Below, piece by piece: positions 1 through 11,870 of a stretch of DNA of 64,000 nt. The notes under the pieces are model-generated. The model had not been told where the DNA came from and ran no database searches. It saw nothing but the letters and a program-made list of their open reading frames with translations. The stretch is from the NCBI RefSeq assembly GCF_009389715.1, contig NW_024067682.1, forward strand, positions 308,501 to 372,500. The letters are read 5' to 3'. The stretch comes from Phoenix dactylifera (lineage: Eukaryota > Streptophyta > Magnoliopsida > Arecales > Arecaceae). The position numbers and the translations under genes are program-made. Position 1 is the first letter of the stretch, and each line of letters opens with the position of its first letter.

Positions 1-1683
1 TAAGACCTTGGCCAGGGCAATAATATAAAGTGGAAAAAGAGTTTTCCACTATCGAACTCAAGTCAAATAAGTCTTGACATATGACAGACGATGGGGTTTG
101 ACGAGTTGTCCATGACCTCCGTCCTGTAGGGATCCACGATAGTAGGACTGTATCACACGTTAACTGCACCTAGAGGTTCATCTTTCTATTCTACTGGGTA
201 GCCACTACATGCTGCTAGATGTCACTGGTGGATGGTGGGACTCATAGGGATTATCTTGATGATCGATAAACCCTAATGAGTTGAGTTGGAATCGTTCCAA
301 CCCATTGAAAGGAGTTTTCAATGATATTGTGATAGAGATCATAATATATCTCACTACCAGTCAGAGTAGAACCTATGGGGTCACACACACTAGAAGTATT
401 GACCGATCCGATGGTTGAAAAGTGATTATGAATCACAAGTAATCAATTTGATTGATAAGAAGTTGAAGAAGAAACAAAGGGAATTAATTAATTGGACTTA
501 AAACAAGAGTCCTACTTCGGGTAGGATTCCTAGAGTCCTAATTGGATTAGGACTGGGAATCCTAGTTGGAGTTGGACTGGGATTCCTACTTGGAATAGGA
601 TTCCTGCAATCCTAATGAGATTAGGAGTTTTGAATCAAAATTGGATTCCTACTTGGAGTAGGATTCCTAGAGTCCTAATCGGATTAGGACTTCGGATTCA
701 AATAGAGTCCTAATTGGATTAGGACTAAAATTAAATATGTCCTAATTTGGATTAGGGTTTCTTAAGTCACAATTAATTATTAATCTAATGAATCAATAAG
801 ACTCCTAATGGATTAGGATTGAAGAGTTCAATTGAGTCAAAATTGATTTAAGTTCTAATTGGATTAGGACTTACCTAGATTGGATCCTAATTGGTTCACC
901 CTTGGGCTAAGCCTAATTGGATTAGGGCTTGACCACATTAGGGCATTTCAAACCCTACTTAATGTGGATTAGGGTTAACCATGAGGAGGGGAATATGCCC
1001 CTCCCTTTTCCATGTGGAGAAGGGAGAAGAGAAAGGTAATTACTCTAGGGCTCCTAGATTGTAGGAGCCCTAGATGGTTATAAAAAGGGGCAAAGGGGGC
1101 CGGCGCCCTAGATGTGCTCTCTTCCTCCTCTTGCTGCCGCCACCAGCCCCTCTCCTCCCTTGGTTCAGCCGCAAGCAAGGGAAGAAGCTCTCCAAGTGTT
1201 GGCGGCCTCCTCCCCTTCCCTTCCTTCATCCAACGCAAGGAAGAAAAGAAGGCTGTGTGGGGATTCTTCTTCTTCCTCTTCTTCATCCTTCTTCTTCCTC
1301 TTCTCAAGCACAATCAAGGGTTGATTGAAAGAGAGGAGATCAGCCATCAAAAGAAGTCTTTGCAAGGGAGCTAGCACCCCGGGAAGACAAGAAAGATTTG
1401 ATCGGTCCTCTACTTCGTGTGGATACCCGTAGAGGCCGGACGTTTGAACGGCTTCAAGCGAACCCTCTTCCAAAAACCACGAATTGAGATTTGCAGTGAT
1501 CATCTACCCGCGCAAGGTGAAGATCTGATCTTCCTAATGGTTTTAAAAGTTTTAATTCTTACCTAATGACGAAAGGTCTCGAAACAACGTTCATGCGATG
1601 AACGTTGATCCCGCACATGCCCCCTTTCCGCTGCCATCTGATTTTTGTCTTGAAATATCAGTGGCATGGGCGGATTCCCAACA
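1..1683 (+). mobile_element. 3' part of a Ty1/copia-type LTR (solo or 3' LTR), truncated by window edge
   Basis: Bases from about 20 to 440 closely resemble positions about 39890-40290 of the complete copia LTR described below. Shared blocks include the stretch around 'gacatatgacagacgatggg' and 'gaacctatggggtcacacac'. The segment ends with 'cccaaca' at 1677-1683, and the Helitron helicase reading frame begins eleven bases later with no primer-binding site between. It is therefore a 3' LTR or a solo LTR, not a 5' LTR. A TATA-like 'ttataaaaagg' at about 1078 precedes a pyrimidine-rich R/U5-like part, matching the layout of the complete LTRs. The middle part differs and is full of short palindromes (separate entry). 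The left end and TSD lie outside the window. Family relationship is clear; subfamily is inference. Confidence 0.75.
500..935. repeat. Array of near-palindromic units in the LTR (gtcctaatTggattaggac type)
   Basis: The imperfect palindrome 'gtcctaattggattaggac' or a close variant recurs about seven times, near 533, 674, 706, 738, 806, 853 and 911. Units are separated by related 'ggattcctacttggagtagg' segments. Each unit can pair with itself or with any neighbour. The equivalent part of the complete copia LTRs (about 40610-40640) has only one or two weak copies, so the array looks like a local expansion within this LTR lineage. Confidence 0.7.
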
Positions 1684-1693
1684 GTAGTGTTGT

Positions 1694-2030
1694 CCTATAA
1701 TGCTTCTACGAAATATCTATCAAAGTGTGGGTCTCTACAATGGTACCAAGTTGATAATTACTCAACTGGGTCCAAAAGTAATTGAAGCTATGATCATCAA
1801 TGGTAATCATGTTGGTGTCAAAATATATATTTTCTGTACTGTGATGCAAGTTTCTGAAACAAAATGGCTATTTTAAAACTTTGTTATGGAGACAATCAAC
1901 AAAAGTCAAAGCCAAACTTTGGAACATGGTGGAGTTTATGTACCTAAACCTGCATTTTCTTATGGGCAATTATATATTGTTGTCTCGAAAGTAAGTTCAT
2001 AGCAGGGATTGAAAATAATTCTACAATTTT
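1694..2030 (+). pseudogene. Helitron RepHel helicase, C-terminal fragment
   Basis: Frame 2 from 1694 reads as the C-terminal part of a plant Helitron PIF1-type helicase. It runs from a segment starting PIMLLRNIYQ, through TQLGPKVIEA, to INKSQSQTLEHGG and YVPKPAFSYGQLYIVVSK. These correspond to the last helicase motifs of the family (typically INKSQGQTL and FSHGQLYVALSR). The frame is broken by in-frame stops (one at 2000-2002), and the rest of the Rep-helicase is absent upstream, where the LTR of entry 1 intervenes. It is a non-functional remnant. Family identity is from conserved motif wording; no search was run. Confidence 0.75.
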
Positions 2031-2249
2031 GGACAATTCTACAAGGAATATTTTTTATAAAAAAAAGTTATTGATATTTCTTCAGGTACAATATTTTTAT
2101 TGAAAAAATAATTTTTTGTTATTTATACTTATAAAAGAAATGGTTGTTACTATTTATTACAACTGTTTAATTAAATGCTATCTTATGTAAAAGCAAGTTG
2201 ATAAAAAAAATATAGTTTGTTATCTCTATTGATGCTGGAAAAACGTAAT

Positions 2250-3924
2250 TGGAAAATAAAAGTAAGGCTTCGATCTGGGATCTCTATTTCCTATATATTT
2301 CTTGACGAAGAGGTTATTCAAACTTTTACTTATTTCGTTGATGTTATTTTCTGCACCAAACTATTATTTATATATCAATGATATATTTATTCTATATATA
2401 GGGAACTATGGGTCAATTCAAGAGCCTTCTTATCGAAGGACATGTATTTTATTTAGAAAAAAATTAATATAGCACACAATAGAAAAATTTTTAAGATAAC
2501 TATCCATCAATATATGATCTATATAAATAAATAGACGACTATACAATACGTGGACAACAACATTGACATTTTACCTCTGCACAAGTTTAATTTTATTAAT
2601 TTTAGTGAAATTCCAGCAAGAAAATATAATGACATTTATCTGATAGATTTGCTTGCAAAATAACTATTTTACTCTTAGCAAATATGGATAAAAATATAAT
2701 GACATTTAAGTTGGCATGATTGTAAGGATATATTAAGGCAACTTTCTTTATATTTTTTTTTTGTCCCAAAAAAAAAGGTCCTAAGATTTCTTGACAGTAC
2801 AATTTTCCTGTAATTTCATGTATATTTAGAAAAGGATTGTTTATCCACCACTTCTGCATCAAAATATTACATGAATTCAAAAATACAAGAAATTATCGAC
2901 TATCAAAATAGATTACAGCAAAATACTTTTGTCCACTATTCAAAATATATAAAGCATGTTCCTTCTTTTACCTGAATACATACACCTATTAATGCGCAAA
3001 TTGGGAATACAAGTTGCTTCGATTATGTTTATGGCATGGGAGGGAGAAATAGCTTTTGATCCCCATGAGGAAGCAGTGGCTAATAGAAAAGAAATCAAAT
3101 ATTTATTGGAACTTGATGCGAAAAATTTTTCGGTATAATATGTAATAGCAAAAAAATATATATACTGTAAATGCTTTGACAATTTAAATGATAAAATTGT
3201 TACCTTCGGCTAATCTGATTTTTTTTAATACAATTCGAGTATTATATTTTTTTCAAAAGAATAAGAAAGTAATTTTTTCAGGGGGTGAAATTTATGTGCA
3301 AAGCTATTTTAAAAATAATTGACAGTAGTTACGGTTGGTGGTATAAAGCATGTTATAATTGCAGAGCTGCTATAAAGGTTTATAGAAATAACTTCTGGTG
3401 TAATCGGTGCGGCAAAAACAATCAAACTCTCATACCACGGTAACGCCATGTTTGCTCGGTCTCTTCCTTTATTTTTTTTAAGAAAACATGAATAATCCAA
3501 CATTAGATTAATATTTTCCTATTAACCTACATATAGGTACAATTTAAACACAATTGTTGAAGATAAAATCGTTACTGAAAATTTTGTAATATTCGACAAT
3601 TGGCCGAGCAATTGATTGGTGTCCTAGCAATTAACTTTGCTATAGATTCACTCTTCTTTTTGTTATTGAAAAGATACTTAATCTCGGTTATATATTTCAT
3701 ATCACATTTGGTTTGCAAAACTTTAATGCCGATACAATTAGTTTTAAAGTCACAAAAAAATTTTAAGAAAGGAATTACAAGTACCTCATTAGCGCCTAAC
3801 ATCTAATGTTGGACCTTCTACCTCTCAGCTTGCAGAAGAAGCTATTGTTTCAACTCCAGAAAAGCATATCCGTACCAAACTCTTTGAAGATGAAACTTGG
3901 AAGAAAAATGCGTTGCGCGAGTAA
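2250..3924 (+). pseudogene. Decayed Helitron-type RPA70-like (replication protein A) fragments
   Basis: Downstream of the helicase remnant on the same strand are pieces of an RPA large-subunit-like protein, as carried by many plant Helitrons. The clearest is the C-terminal zinc-binding OB fold. From 3336 it reads WWYKACYNCRAAIKVYRNNF followed by WCNRCGKNN, a CX2C...CX2C layout. At about 3570-3630 ENFVIFDN is followed, after a one-base shift, by QLAEQLIGVLAINF. The tail at about 3827-3924 reads LAEEAIVSTPEKHIRTKLFE and ends at a TAA. At 2270-2450 weaker N-terminal OB-like segments (IEGHVFYLEK) can be seen. Several frameshifts and stops make it dead. Part of 2540-3330 is not explained. Confidence 0.6.
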
Positions 3925-5681
3925 TAAATATATCTTTAATACTAATCATTTTTTTGATGCAATAATCATACTTAGTTTCCAAAAATTAAACTCTCTTTCG
4001 ACTTTTTGATCTTTTATTTTTCATTTTGTTTTACAAAATATGTAAGCATATACCTGACCTTTGGTCAGAAAAAAGAATGCATACAAGATAACCTATCATA
4101 GATAGATATATATTGTAAGCATGTCTTCCTCTCAATTTCTTAGTACTTTTTTTTCTAAAATCATTTTAAAAAATATAGAGGTGTGATGAATGACTATCGA
4201 AAAATATTGACTATCGAAAAATATATAACGCTTATATATCCTTTGAGATTGAGATAGGATCGAAGTGGAACCCTGAAGCACTGGCGGTTCTCTTTATTTC
4301 ATTAAAAAATATTAAAAAAACCGTAGTATTAGTCGTGGGGTTTCTTCTTAGTATATATTAAAGTAGAGTCTAGGACTCTCCAGGGTGCGTCAAGTGTTGG
4401 TTCCCTAGCATGCCAAAATGTCCATTTCTGAGCATGCCACGAATTTTTCTTTCCTTCTTTTGCGTGGCATCCACTGCATGGCGGAGAGAGACGCACAACC
4501 TCTCCCCTGTCCTTCATCGTACACCTTTTTCATTCATCTCTCTTCGATTCACCTCCGCCATACCCCGTACATCTCTCCCATTCCTCTCCCCTTCCTCCAT
4601 ACTCCATGCCCACATGCTTCTTCTCCCCCCTTCCTCCATGCTCCATGCCCACATGCTTCTTCCCCTTCCTTATCCGATAGTTTTCTTGTGCTCCCTCCAT
4701 GCTTCCCATCTATCCAAAAGCCACCCCCCTTCTCTTCTCCTCCTCTCTCTCCCAACACCTCATATCCTGGTTGACGAGAGTGGTAGCCAGCAGCCTCCTC
4801 TCCACTGGCCTGATGCACTAGGGAAGAGGAGCGCTAGTGGGGTGTCCGGCCGCCCCAGCAGAGGTCCAGGCTCGAACATCTATGGTGAAGGAAAGGGACA
4901 TGAAAGTGCTTCTAGGCTCCGATAAGCAAATGGAGGAAACGTGCATCTTCTTCGCCAACCTGTAGATCACCATCGTGAATCGCCCTCATATCCTCTTCTG
5001 GCCGACACTATAGAACTGGACCTTTGGGCTTGATTCAAATCCGATTGCCGCCTTCGCTGCTGGCGGGGCCGCTACAGCTCTCCTTTTCTGCATCACTGAT
5101 CGAAAGAAGGAAGGGGGAGAGAGGAGGAGACAGAGATGAAGGTTTTGGAGCGATGTAAAGGGGCCGAGATGAGGGGAGAGAGGAAGGGAGGGGGTGCGAG
5201 ATGAGAATTGGCTCTCCTTGAGAAACGGTGTCTTGATTTGTCCACCTCTTTTCCCTTTGCTTCCTCACAATGCCCCATTCAACCCTTGCCCTATTGTCTT
5301 CATATTTTTGTCTTTTAGCCGGTGGAATGGCCAAAACACTCTTTCCTCTTCAAACGGTTTTCTCTTATTGGGCTCTATAAACTACAAAGCTGCTTTGACA
5401 CATGCGAGAGAGTTAGCCGCTTATTGTTTATATGATTTCTTCAAAAAAAAATGCATTTCAAAAAATTGATATGTAGACACATTTTTTTTGGTAACAATAT
5501 ATAGACATATTTAAAGTAGCAACTCCATCCGTATCCTTTCTTCCCTCCTCCCTTCCTATAGGTTTCGATGATTTTTTTTTTTTGGGTAACAATGCTACGA
5601 TTACCCTGTCTTTAATAGCATTGCACTCCCTCACTTAACACATTCCCTTTTCCATAGAGGGCAAAGATGAACATTTTTTAC

Positions 5682-5682
<1 letters not shown>
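3925..5682. other. Gene-free stretch after the Helitron remnant
   Basis: AT-rich to 4320, then a more GC-rich, pyrimidine-biased block (4400-5330) with one short tandem duplication. Long open frames here (for example 4410-4925 +) are low-complexity S/P/H/L-rich and show no recognisable domain. I could not identify a Helitron 3' terminus with a hairpin and CTRR end. Confidence 0.4.
4592..4668 (+). repeat. Two-copy 39-bp tandem duplication
   Basis: The segment starting 'ttcctccatactccatgccc' at 4592 is repeated at 4631 with one base change (a to g), both followed by 'acatgcttctt'. It explains the repeated HAHMLL motif in the overlapping spurious frame. Confidence 0.75.
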
Positions 5683-5724
<42 letters not shown>

Positions 5725-5734
5725 TATATATATT
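5683..5734. repeat. (TA)n microsatellite
   Basis: About 50 bases of alternating A and T, interrupted by a single 'tgca'. Confidence 0.95.
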
Positions 5735-5897
5735 TTAATTTGGATGAACAATTCATATTTTCCAAATCTGGCCGAACCATCACCATATATGGGAAGTAGT
5801 GTCTCCATCTCCAAGTATGTTATTTCCCCACCATAGATCCACTTCCGTGTACCGGATTTTAAGATGGCAAAATCATGTGGGTTGGATACTTATGTTA

Positions 5898-6246
5898 AGT
5901 CGGTGCATCACAGACTGATCCAGGCTTTAAGTTAAGAGTTAAAAGTTAAATCAGAAATGAGCCACGCCTTAAGACTTGGCTTGCGCCCCTGCGGCCTGCA
6001 AGTTCAAATTATTTTATAGGTTCAAATCGAATCGGTCGTAGGGTTAGAAATTTAAAATTATCTAAATTTCAAATAGATCGGATCGGATAGGCTTAGGCTA
6101 AAATTTAAAAAATCTAAACTCGGCCGCCAAAATAAAACGGGTCTAATTTTAGAACCCAACCCAGCTCCATGAATCTATTAAAATAGATCGAATCAAATTT
6201 AATCGGATCGAATCACGATTCAACTCGACCTATTTTCACTCCTATG
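5898..6246 (-). mobile_element. Truncated, diverged copy of the hAT-like element at 28020-29376
   Basis: Read on the minus strand this matches the first roughly 370 bases of the hAT-like element in the LpxD intron, in order and spacing. Examples: 'gtagggttagaaat' then 'aaaattatc', 'ctaattttagaacccaaccc', the 'ggatcgaatc' run, and the terminal 'ctattttcactcct' against 'cccatttgcacccct'. Only this terminal third is present, and the other end is missing or too diverged to see. Outer TSD not identified. Confidence 0.6.
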
Positions 6247-7590
6247 CAGGTCCCACCAAAATCATTGTAAAATAGCCAACCACCCAAATTATTAGGCATG
6301 CAATGATAACAATGCAAGTAATATATAAGTTTAATATGATTTTTTTTTGTCAAAAATTGAAGTGGGTTAAAATTGGCTGAGTTTTATCTCGATTTCTTGG
6401 GACTAGAGCACATCTATTTTACAAGGTATTTGGGATTCAGACTTTTTGTTTTTATGTTGATAAACAGATATTTGCATGATTATTTTTTGTTCATTTATAT
6501 TTTCTTAAAATTTGTTTTGCTATATTATTTGCTATTTAAGATTTATCTATTTAAGTTTAGTGTCACCTCAAGTTGTTAACCAATAACTGATTTTGCTGTT
6601 AAGGTGTGCCCGTAGAAGTGGCATGAAAATTTCAAAAATGATGTGGAAAATAATAACAACAAGATGAAAATGATGTAGAACAAACAAAGTTAAATTGGAA
6701 ATCAAAAGCCTTTGTCAGCTATCTTTCTCCTACCTAAACTCCTCTCCTCCACTCTGCCTCTCCCTTTCCTCCAAATCCTTTGCCGTCTCCTTCTCCCTCG
6801 GCCCCACCCTTCTCTTTGACTCTATCTACACCCTCTTCTCTCTCTTCACGAAGATAGATATAGACATACATGCACCCACCCACCCGCACGCATAGAGAGA
6901 GAAGAAGATGGAGATGGTGTTGTCCTCTTTGGTCACCATCCTCTCTACCATGCGGCATCATTTTCTGGTGTTTCTCGATCACCATCTCTTAGAAATAAAA
7001 CCATTGGTGATTGGAGATCCTATATATGTATTTTAAACTTCCATAACTAGTAAACAAGATATATGATAGATCCATTTGGTTTATTCCATATTATTTTTAT
7101 CTCCTTGTTGTTATTTTCTAAGTCATTTTCAAAATTTTCATGTCATTTCGATGGGGCACCTCAACGGCATATTTGGACATCGGCTGGCAGTAGGCCAATA
7201 TTGCAATACTTAATAAAGTACCTATATCCAATTACAGAACCCGAAACAATATGCTAAAATTAAAAAAAATATTTAAATACAGAAATTTTTGGGTAATTTA
7301 GTTTTTACTTTTTTATGGGACTACAATTGGTTAATAAAATGGAAACTGGTTAAATAATTATTTTTTTATCCATCTCAGTACTTCTCATGACATCAAATTC
7401 TCATAAGATTAATTTGGATCAAGTATTCTGGCTTTTTTCTTTTTCGGTGTATAAGTATTCTGGCTTCTCAGGCTGGAAGATCCCAAGCGGGTTGCCCATA
7501 CCTGACGGGAACCACGTTGCCATGTCCAGACTCCTGACCAAGTTCATTCGAGTCAGGCCCCTTGGTCACCTTTTTTGTTCATAATCTTTT
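6247..7590. other. Gene-free intergenic stretch upstream of the SURP/CID gene
   Basis: AT-rich DNA with a pyrimidine-rich block at 6720-6870. No coding region or structured repeat could be supported. The last few hundred bases presumably include the promoter of the downstream gene, but no clear TATA box was found. Confidence 0.35.
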
Positions 7591-7727
7591 TCCTCCACAT
7601 GTCCCTCACTCACCATCTCGCCCGCTTGATCTCCTCTCCCTGTCTCGTCTCACCGCCGCGCGCCGGCCGGTGAGCCCCGCCACACCGCCTTCTGGAACGG
7701 ACCGCCTTTCTGTTCGCTGGATCACTG
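7591..7727 (+). other. Probable 5' UTR exon of the SURP/CID gene
   Basis: A C/T-rich, CpG-containing stretch ends at 'ctggatcactg' followed by 'gtaatac', a good 5' splice site at 7727/7728. A matching acceptor, 'ctaaaaacag' after a pyrimidine-rich run, ends at 8830, giving a 5' UTR intron of about 1.1 kb before the ATG at 8928. The transcription start is not determined and the left limit is approximate. Confidence 0.45.
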
Positions 7728-8927
7728 GTAATACTTTGTTGCCTTGGCTATTCCCTCTTCTGCGCTGCTCTTCTTGTTCTCGATCCCAATATAATGTAAA
7801 GTCAAATCCGTAACCCCAGTCCTCTAAACCCTAGCAGCTGGAAATTAGCCGCTGTGCGATTCCTATGTTAGTCGCTTGGGGTTTTATCATGAGCCTTCTT
7901 CATTTAGTCGTCTACATAGTGGGATTTATCCCTAAATAAGGTTTCTGTTTTCTGTTCAAATTTTTTCGTTTTAGCGATTGCTTCATTTTAATCAAGCTTC
8001 TTATATTTGATGTTGTTTTATTCTTGATATTGCTTTTCAGAAGTAAATTTCACCATGAGCTTTTCTTATCTTTTCTTTTTTTAAATCAGATAGCATGGCT
8101 GCTAGAGTGAGTTCTTAATCAGCAACTTTGCTTATTTTTGAAAAGGAACTTATGGTGACTTGCAAAACATCTTTTTGTTAGGGTTTTGTTTTTGAACAAA
8201 AAAATGCCCTTTTGATTGGCGTTATAAATTCTTGATCTTTTCTTGTGTAAGTATCTGCCCTATGATCAGATAAGAATTATGAATAACACTGCATGATATT
8301 GTTGGTTGCTGTGGCTGGAGCAGAAAAACAAGAAGCTTCAGATAAGTTCAGAATCAAGGCTTAAAGTAACTTAGAGTGCTAATTATTCTCTCAATAGCTT
8401 CTGCATAATTATGATGGCCATTGGAATGCTCTTCCTTTGCTCTCTCATGCTTGTGGTTGTTATCCCTCGTCTCCCATTTTGTTTGGCTCTCTAAAATGAA
8501 AATCTCCTCTTTATTTTTAACAGGGGCTTACCTTGTACAAGGTATATGAAATACAATTTATTCCCTTGCCCATATGCATCTTTAGTTTTACCTGTAAGAT
8601 TAAATTTCGTGTGGGTGTTATTCTTTGATATGTTATATGCTGGAAATATGGTCCCATGAATTTTGTTGGTAATAAAAGGTGATCTTTTTTATACTGTTAT
8701 TATACAGGTGAGATATTAATATAATGGAATTGAATATCAATTGTCTTCATGCTTTTTTCGTACTTCTATGATTTACTTTCTGACGTAAATCTTACTTTCT
8801 TTTTTCCAATTACTATGTTTCTAAAAACAGGTCTGCAATTTATAGAATGAGTCAATACGATTGTTCAGATATTATTAGCTTTTGAATGCCATATACGCCC
8901 CATACTGTTGGCTAGCCATTCACATTG

Positions 8928-11830
8928 ATGGATCGGCAAACTCATGAATATTCAGCAGCAATGGCCTTTGCTCAGCAACAACAACAGCAGTTTGGTTTCC
9001 ACCCACAACCTCAACAATTCCCTCACCAAGTACATGCACCGCCTTTCCTGCCTCCTCATCCCTCACTTCAACAAATTCCTCCCTACCATTGCCATGTGCC
9101 TCCGCAGCAGCCGCTATATCCTCACCATCACCATTCTCTTCTTCATCTTCAACAACAGCAACAACCACCTCCGGCCTTTGTACCTCATCCATCCCCTCAT
9201 CTCATGCCCCCGTCCCCTCACATGCCCCCATTTGATTCAGCCCCTCCCCCAGTTGCACCTCCTTCTGATCCTGAGCTCCAAAAACGAATTGATAAATTAG
9301 TGGAATATGCTGCCAAGAATGGCCCTGAATTTGAAGCAATGATCCGTGAGAAGCAGCATGATAACCCTGGTTACAGTTTCCTCTTTGGTGGTGAGGGTCA
9401 CAATTACTATAGATACAAACAATGGCTATCCACACGGCTGCCTGGTTCAGCCTTCAGTCCTCCCTTTCCTTCCTCATCTATGCCTATGATGCCTTCATCT
9501 CATAATCCCATGTTGAATCCATCTCCCCTAAACCCTCCTCCCATGGGAGCTGGTGGTACTCCAGGTTCTGTGATAGGAACACCTCAATTGCACCAGCCTT
9601 ATCCACCCTATTATGATCAGCATCAACCATCACTACACTCCCAACCTTTCATGGGCCAAGCTCGAGCTGATTATGAGCCCTTAACAAGATCATTCAAGGG
9701 CCTATTAGGACCACTTGCATCTGATGTTGCAGCTGAGCTTAACAGTGTGCTGAGTAATATTACTGGTACCAAGGAATCAATCAAGGGAGCGAAGATGTGG
9801 TTTATGCAGAGATCACCATTTGCACCAGCTCTGGCTGATGCCCTTAGAGATAGAATTTTTGCTCTGGATGATTCAGAGAGGCAGCTGCACATCATTTTCC
9901 TGGCCAATGATATTCTTTTTGACAGGTCCTTTTCTCTCTTTTTCCTTTTCTTTGTGCTGTTATTGTGTAGCTGGATATGTGTAAAGTAGAATTTTATGTT
10001 TCTTGACATGTAGGTCTTCTTGGATTTCCATTTGCTATTAGCTTTAATTCTTACAGATTAACATTATATTGTCCAAAATTATGATATTTGACATTTGCTT
10101 TAATTTGCTGTTACCTGCATCTAGCCAGCAATCGACTGAACCCATAGTGCTTGCATAGGCTTGCATAAGAGTTGCCACATATATGGCCGCATAATGCTAA
10201 GCAAGGCCAAATATATACCTGCATGGTGCTAAGTGGGCTGCCTATTTGGCCCATTTACAGCTTAGCTGCTTACCCATAGGGAATCTAGTGCAGTTAGAAG
10301 ATAGGCATCTATATATGTGGCCACATATGCTGCTTCTTAAGGTGGTGGATGAACTATTATTTGTTGCAGATTTTCTTTAATTAATCTCATTCAGAATTCA
10401 AAGTAGATGACTTGTTCTTGGCTCCAAATCTTTTATGTTAGGTCTGTAGGGTTCTCAACTAATTTTCTAGGTTCAATAGGTATTCCTTTTCTCTTTTGAG
10501 ATACTCTAATGATGCTATTACCAGGGTTTGAACCAAGGTTAGCGAACTAGTACCGGGACCTATATCGGTCAGCTACTGGTTCAGTAGTGAGTGAATTGGG
10601 CGGTTTATACCGGTTTGGTAGACTATAAATTCAAGCTTTTTGGAAAGAAAGTGTGTGTGTGTGTGGGGGGGGGGTGCTGAACTGGTGAGAACTGCTTTTG
10701 TTCCACTCCGAACCTCCCGGTTTAGAGCAGTTCACAGCATTCTTTGAAAATACTGGCCAGATTGTGCCGGTTTCGCACCGGTTTGGTTCGGTACGAACCC
10801 TCAAGGACAGGTAGTGACCCTGTCCTAGAAGACATCACTTATTACAGTTGGCTACTAGATCCATTTGCATGCATGGGAATCAGCCTGAGAACATATAAAA
10901 ATGTTTAAGAATTTTTTGCAGAGGTGTAGAAGTGAAGAAATAGAGGCGCTATATATGGTGTTTCATAATGTTAACTATGGTAGGTACTTTCTGGTGCTTC
11001 TCCTAGACTGATTTGCAATGGCTGTTGCAATTTGCTGGATAGTCTATATGCGTACTGGTATGGTTATCCCCAGTGCTGTTTCTACTAAATTTCTACTTAT
11101 AATTAGTGATTAGCACAGCCTTATTGTTCATAGAACAATTTTGAGCTAGCTAACAGCAATTGTAGACTCTGCATGATGTAATTGGCTACTTCTTGCAACA
11201 TGTTCACATAGTTATCTGCGGGGATAACCACAGTTTTCTCCAATCAGCCTTATTGGCCACTTATTGTTCAAATTCCAATATTAGCAATTCTTACATGCAT
11301 AGTTTTCTGTCCATCTTATGTTTTGACTCTTGATAATTGAAATAATATTACTCTGGAGTTTTGCACAATGGGGATTTATTAATTTTTTACTGTTCATTTC
11401 CTCCCTTGCACGGAGAGTTTTCAATTTATAATGTGCTTCTCAGTTTAACGTGCCCGAACTGTCTTACCTCCCGATTAACTGCATCAAAGGTGTCCTTTTC
11501 ATTTTGTTTGCCTCCCAATGCCAATTTTATTCTTGCCTGAAGTTGTCTTGACATCAGCCATATTGTTCAAGCTTGAAGCGGCGGGTGAATCCTCAAGATC
11601 TTGATAATGAGGCTCTGGCATTTAAACCTGTCCTGGGATCTATGCTTGCAAGGATTTACAATAATCCGCATGACAGAGATTCTAACCAGTCACGCTTGGA
11701 GAAAATTCTACAATTCTGGGCTTCAAAGGAAGTTTATGACCAGGAAACTATTTCTAGCCTTGAAAATGAGATGACAGGAGGAGCACCTTTGCGTTCAACA
11801 ACACAGAGAGAAGCTTCAGATCCCTCAGGT

Positions 11831-11870
<40 letters not shown>

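Noticed and set aside
4410..4925. 171-codon plus-strand open frame
   Set aside because: Low-complexity Pro/Ser/His-rich sequence created by a tandem duplication and pyrimidine bias; no recognisable domain.
4960..5100. Possible gene fragment with 'FGLDSNPIAAFAAGG'-like wording
   Set aside because: Only about 30 codons, no family could be named, and it is flanked by stops.
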